Part shown: positions 61,052 to 64,000 of the stretch, piece by piece | Layout of the letters: each line of letters starts with the position of its first letter | Position numbering within the stretch: position 1 is the stretch's first letter | Assembly: GCF_047495875.1 (NCBI RefSeq) | Contig: NC_092458.1 | Span: 108,998,227-109,062,226, forward strand | Reading direction: 5' to 3' | DNA: 64,000 bases | DNA from: Pithys albifrons albifrons | Taxonomy: Eukaryota; Chordata; Aves; Passeriformes; Thamnophilidae | Notes under the pieces: generated by a model | What the model was told of the DNA's origin: nothing | The model's input: the letters and a program-made list of their open reading frames with translations, nothing else | The model's database searches: none | Position numbers and translations under genes: made by a program

Positions 61052-64000
61052 AAAAAAGCCAGCTCTCTGGTGCCCAGCAGTGCTGGCACATGTGTACACA
61101 CAACACACACTTGCTCATGAAACCTGATACAACCATAATCTCCTCAAAAACATATCCTGGGTAGCACATTCTGATTTATGTTATAGAGATATAGAAGTTC
61201 ATAGGCTTTAACTTGAAAAGAAAGACTGTCTATAAATGTCTTGTCATTTTACTGTGTTTTGGTATCTTCTGGGGGAAAATGTGAATATTAAGATAACATT
61301 AATAATTCAGTAATATATTTGGGAAGGAGATTTCCTTTCATATGGTGAATTCACAGTGATTGGGGGGGCTGAAAGAATACAAGGATAAGACTCTTAAGCT
61401 TTATTGTGAAACATTTCAAACCATGCCAAATCTCACGCACCTTTAACTAAAATAATTAGGTAGCTTAGGCTACAGATTGGAAGCAGTTACCTGGTTGTCA
61501 GAAATGTGTGTCAGGGTAGTATTAATAGGGATCATAATGAAACATGTTCTGAATCCTCAGACTGGTGACAAAACATATTTCTAAAACTATATAGAATATG
61601 TACCAGTGAAAATTTAAAAAATAGATACATACAAGTAATTGATGGTATGTTCTCACATTTTTCATAGGTCCCTTTTTCATATCCATGTCTTTCCTGCTTT
61701 TAGCTTGAGTGCTCAGTATTACTTTGTCACTAAAAAGCACTTCATTGCTACCTTCTCTGAGTAGTTTTTTATACTCTTCCACTGAATTGAGCTTCCTTCA
61801 CAACTGGCAAAGGTTCAAACAAAATACTTTTATTTTTTTCCTGCCCCTTCATCCCTCCCTGCATTTACATCTGGTAACTCTCCATTCTGAACTGATTTGA
61901 TTTCACTACTGTGTTCTATAAAATAAAAAGTGCTTCTCCCATCCTTCAGTATCTTTTAGAGTGACTTCTTTTCTGAGGTTTCCTCTTGGTTTCAGAGTTA
62001 TCAGGAAATTTCAGCTTAAAAAATTGTGATTTATATGCAAAGCTCAGGAAACAGTGTTCTGAAACATGACCTCACAGCAGTGTCCTGCTGAGTTATGCCA
62101 TAAAACCCTGAACTACCTTGGAAGTCAATTTGGTATAAGCTGATGGAAACTTGGCTGGGAAAAATGGAATCTCATGTTTAGTGAGGCCCTTCCTGCAGAC
62201 GACAGATTTAACATGCGTGACTATGTATATAAAGAGCTGTACCTTAAGCTGAATTCTTATTTTCCTCATTTTCTGACCCATAAGTCTTCCTCACTGCTGA
62301 CTCTATTTCTTAAAAAATACAGCCAGATGAGGGCTAGGAGAATATTTATTTGTCAGGTAGGATAGATTAAAAGGTGTTAGCTTGTTTATGAACTTTCAAC
62401 ACTTCCTTGTCACATTGCTGACTTTCAGAAGATTAACCCCACATGAAATTATTATAATTTCAACATAATTCAACATCTAGATGTGGAAAATCCTACAAGA
62501 CATCTATGAACCTGTATACTAGTGATTCTTTCAGTGACTTGAGAAGAGTGACTCAGAGTACAGTAATCAGAACAGTGATCTGTGCATCTCTGAACAGTGT
62601 ACTAAATCAACTCATTTTGTATTATTTCTGAGACCTGTATTAGGAAGGGATCTGCACTCTTCTCTGAACTCCCTGTTAGAAGTGACTTTATGTGGTTAAA
62701 AAAGGGTAATGTTTAACACAGTCAACATGAGTTTTGTTTTATTCCTACATCTGGTGATAAATTTTTCAAATACTATTTAAGCAAAAAGCTTCTCAAAGAA
62801 GAGAAAATGTATAATCCAAACAAATGGAACATCACTGCATGTAAAAGAAACATCATAAAATGAGAAGCAAAGAAACAGTTGTTTCAGAGAATATAATATA
62901 AAAGGTATCATTTTAAAATATGGTGAATGAGACAAACCATTTATTTGTGTACTCTCTTCCAGTCAACATCTATTCTGCAAATGGAAAACTGTGTGCATAT
63001 ATTGTTTTATTACCGATACAAATACATGGCAACACATAGACTAGGTACTTTGACAATATAATCTATTATACATTCCTAAGAGACCACATACTACTTCTCT
63101 TAATTTGACAAGGATTCCTTGTTAAACTGCTTGTGAACTGTATGAAGAAAAGTATTTGTAGTTCAATACCACAAAAATTGGTTTCAAATTAAAATAAATC
63201 CCCTAAGATTCAAAATTCTAAGCAAAAGGAAACTTAATCCTTATCTTGTAGCCCTCTATGTGAGAAACAACCTAATATGTTTTTCTGCAAGACCAGTCAC
63301 TAGCACACCATTGGCTATTTTCCTTTAGAATTCCTCTAGAATTTATTTGAAACTGTACTATACAGTCACCACAATCTGTCATATGAGAAAAAAATAGGAA
63401 ATATATTGAAGTTATATCTGAGTTTATTTGTTCTAAATAATAATCCTTTGGTTATGGGATATGCTTCTCTATTCCAGATCTTGGCATAAAACTCATTGGT
63501 CTTCTTTTACAGGGATGAAAATAATAATATCCATTCATCGTCTTGTTTCTCTTCAAGCTGGTCTTGTGTTACAGTGTTGTAGGTTCAACAGTAGATATTA
63601 AACCCCAGCTCTTTAAAATACTTTTTAAATTTCTCTGCTCCTTATCACTGCAATAACTGAGACAGTACACAACTTAATATTCTGAATTCACAGAGATTCA
63701 GATAAACTCACAAATAAAATTGTTTTGTGAGGTATCCATTTAGAAGCACCTCTGCTTGCACACTTGTCTAAAAGTACGGTAGTTGCCTGAGCTACTGATG
63801 TGTTTTGATATAACAATATTAAAAAAATACAGTGACTTCAGTGACTTCTGAGAAAAACTCAATGGCTGACAAATTTGAATTGCACAGTGCTCCCTAAAAA
63901 GTCTCCCTGAGTGGCACATGGGAGGTTAATTCATGTCACCACACAGAGATGAATCCTTTAGTAAATGTTCTTTGGTTTTCTCTTATACAGTAAATGTATT
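61052..64000. other. Anonymous AT-rich DNA
   Basis: Directly after the proposed LTR end comes a run of A and then a GC-richer 60 bp with CA repeats (61086-61108). Beyond about 61130 the sequence returns to AT-rich background with no gene, RNA or repeat that I can identify. The frames of 60-86 codons look random. Confidence 0.55.

Noticed and set aside
1..64000. CRISPR arrays, bacterial operons, tRNA genes, rRNA operons or intact viral genes
   Set aside because: No regularly spaced repeats, no cloverleaf-like sequence with A and B boxes and no long coding frames were seen. The CR1 content shows this is avian chromosomal DNA.

Overview
The window looks like a non-coding stretch of a bird chromosome, either a gene desert or a very large intron. 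It is AT-rich, has no open reading frame I recognise as a host protein, and carries several CR1 LINE fragments, the dominant avian retrotransposon. Several CR1 copies end in the diagnostic 8-bp tail repeat (ATTCTATG or ATTCTGTG). A long terminal repeat (LTR) at 47.0-48.0 kb belongs to a family I associate with passerine and other neoavian genomes, so a songbird is my best guess. That last step is memory-based inference.

Layout. 1-3 kb: two CR1 fragments, one unusually lacking its 3' end. 3-11 kb: unique AT-rich DNA with one pure AT block at 9.36-9.44 kb. About 11.2 kb: a minus-strand remnant of 5S rRNA, probably a 5S-derived SINE or a pseudogene. 15.9-16.2 kb: a minus-strand CR1. 21-23 kb: A/C-rich and poly-A tracts and two CR1 fragments on opposite strands. 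30.9, 37.5 and 40.6 kb: three more short CR1 3' ends. 41.7 kb: a faint MIR-like segment. 42.9 kb: a large TA microsatellite. 47.0-48.0 kb: a solo ERVL-type LTR with a perfect 5-bp target-site duplication. 48.7 kb: a 100-bp A/C-only tract. 55.2 and 56.5 kb: two diverged direct copies of an unidentified segment of at least 200 bp. 60.2-61.05 kb: a younger, CpG-rich LTR with an intact-looking promoter and polyadenylation signal. The remainder is anonymous.

No genes act together here. What can be read is insertion history: old decayed CR1 and 5S-derived fragments, an older CpG-depleted LTR, and a recent LTR that still carries CCAAT, GC-box, octamer, TATA and AATAAA elements. The most interesting items are the young LTR with its avian-retrovirus-like promoter/poly(A) arrangement, the duplicated unidentified segment at 55.2/56.5 kb, and the 5S-derived remnant. 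I found no CRISPR array, tRNA gene, intact retroviral gene or previously undescribed gene system.
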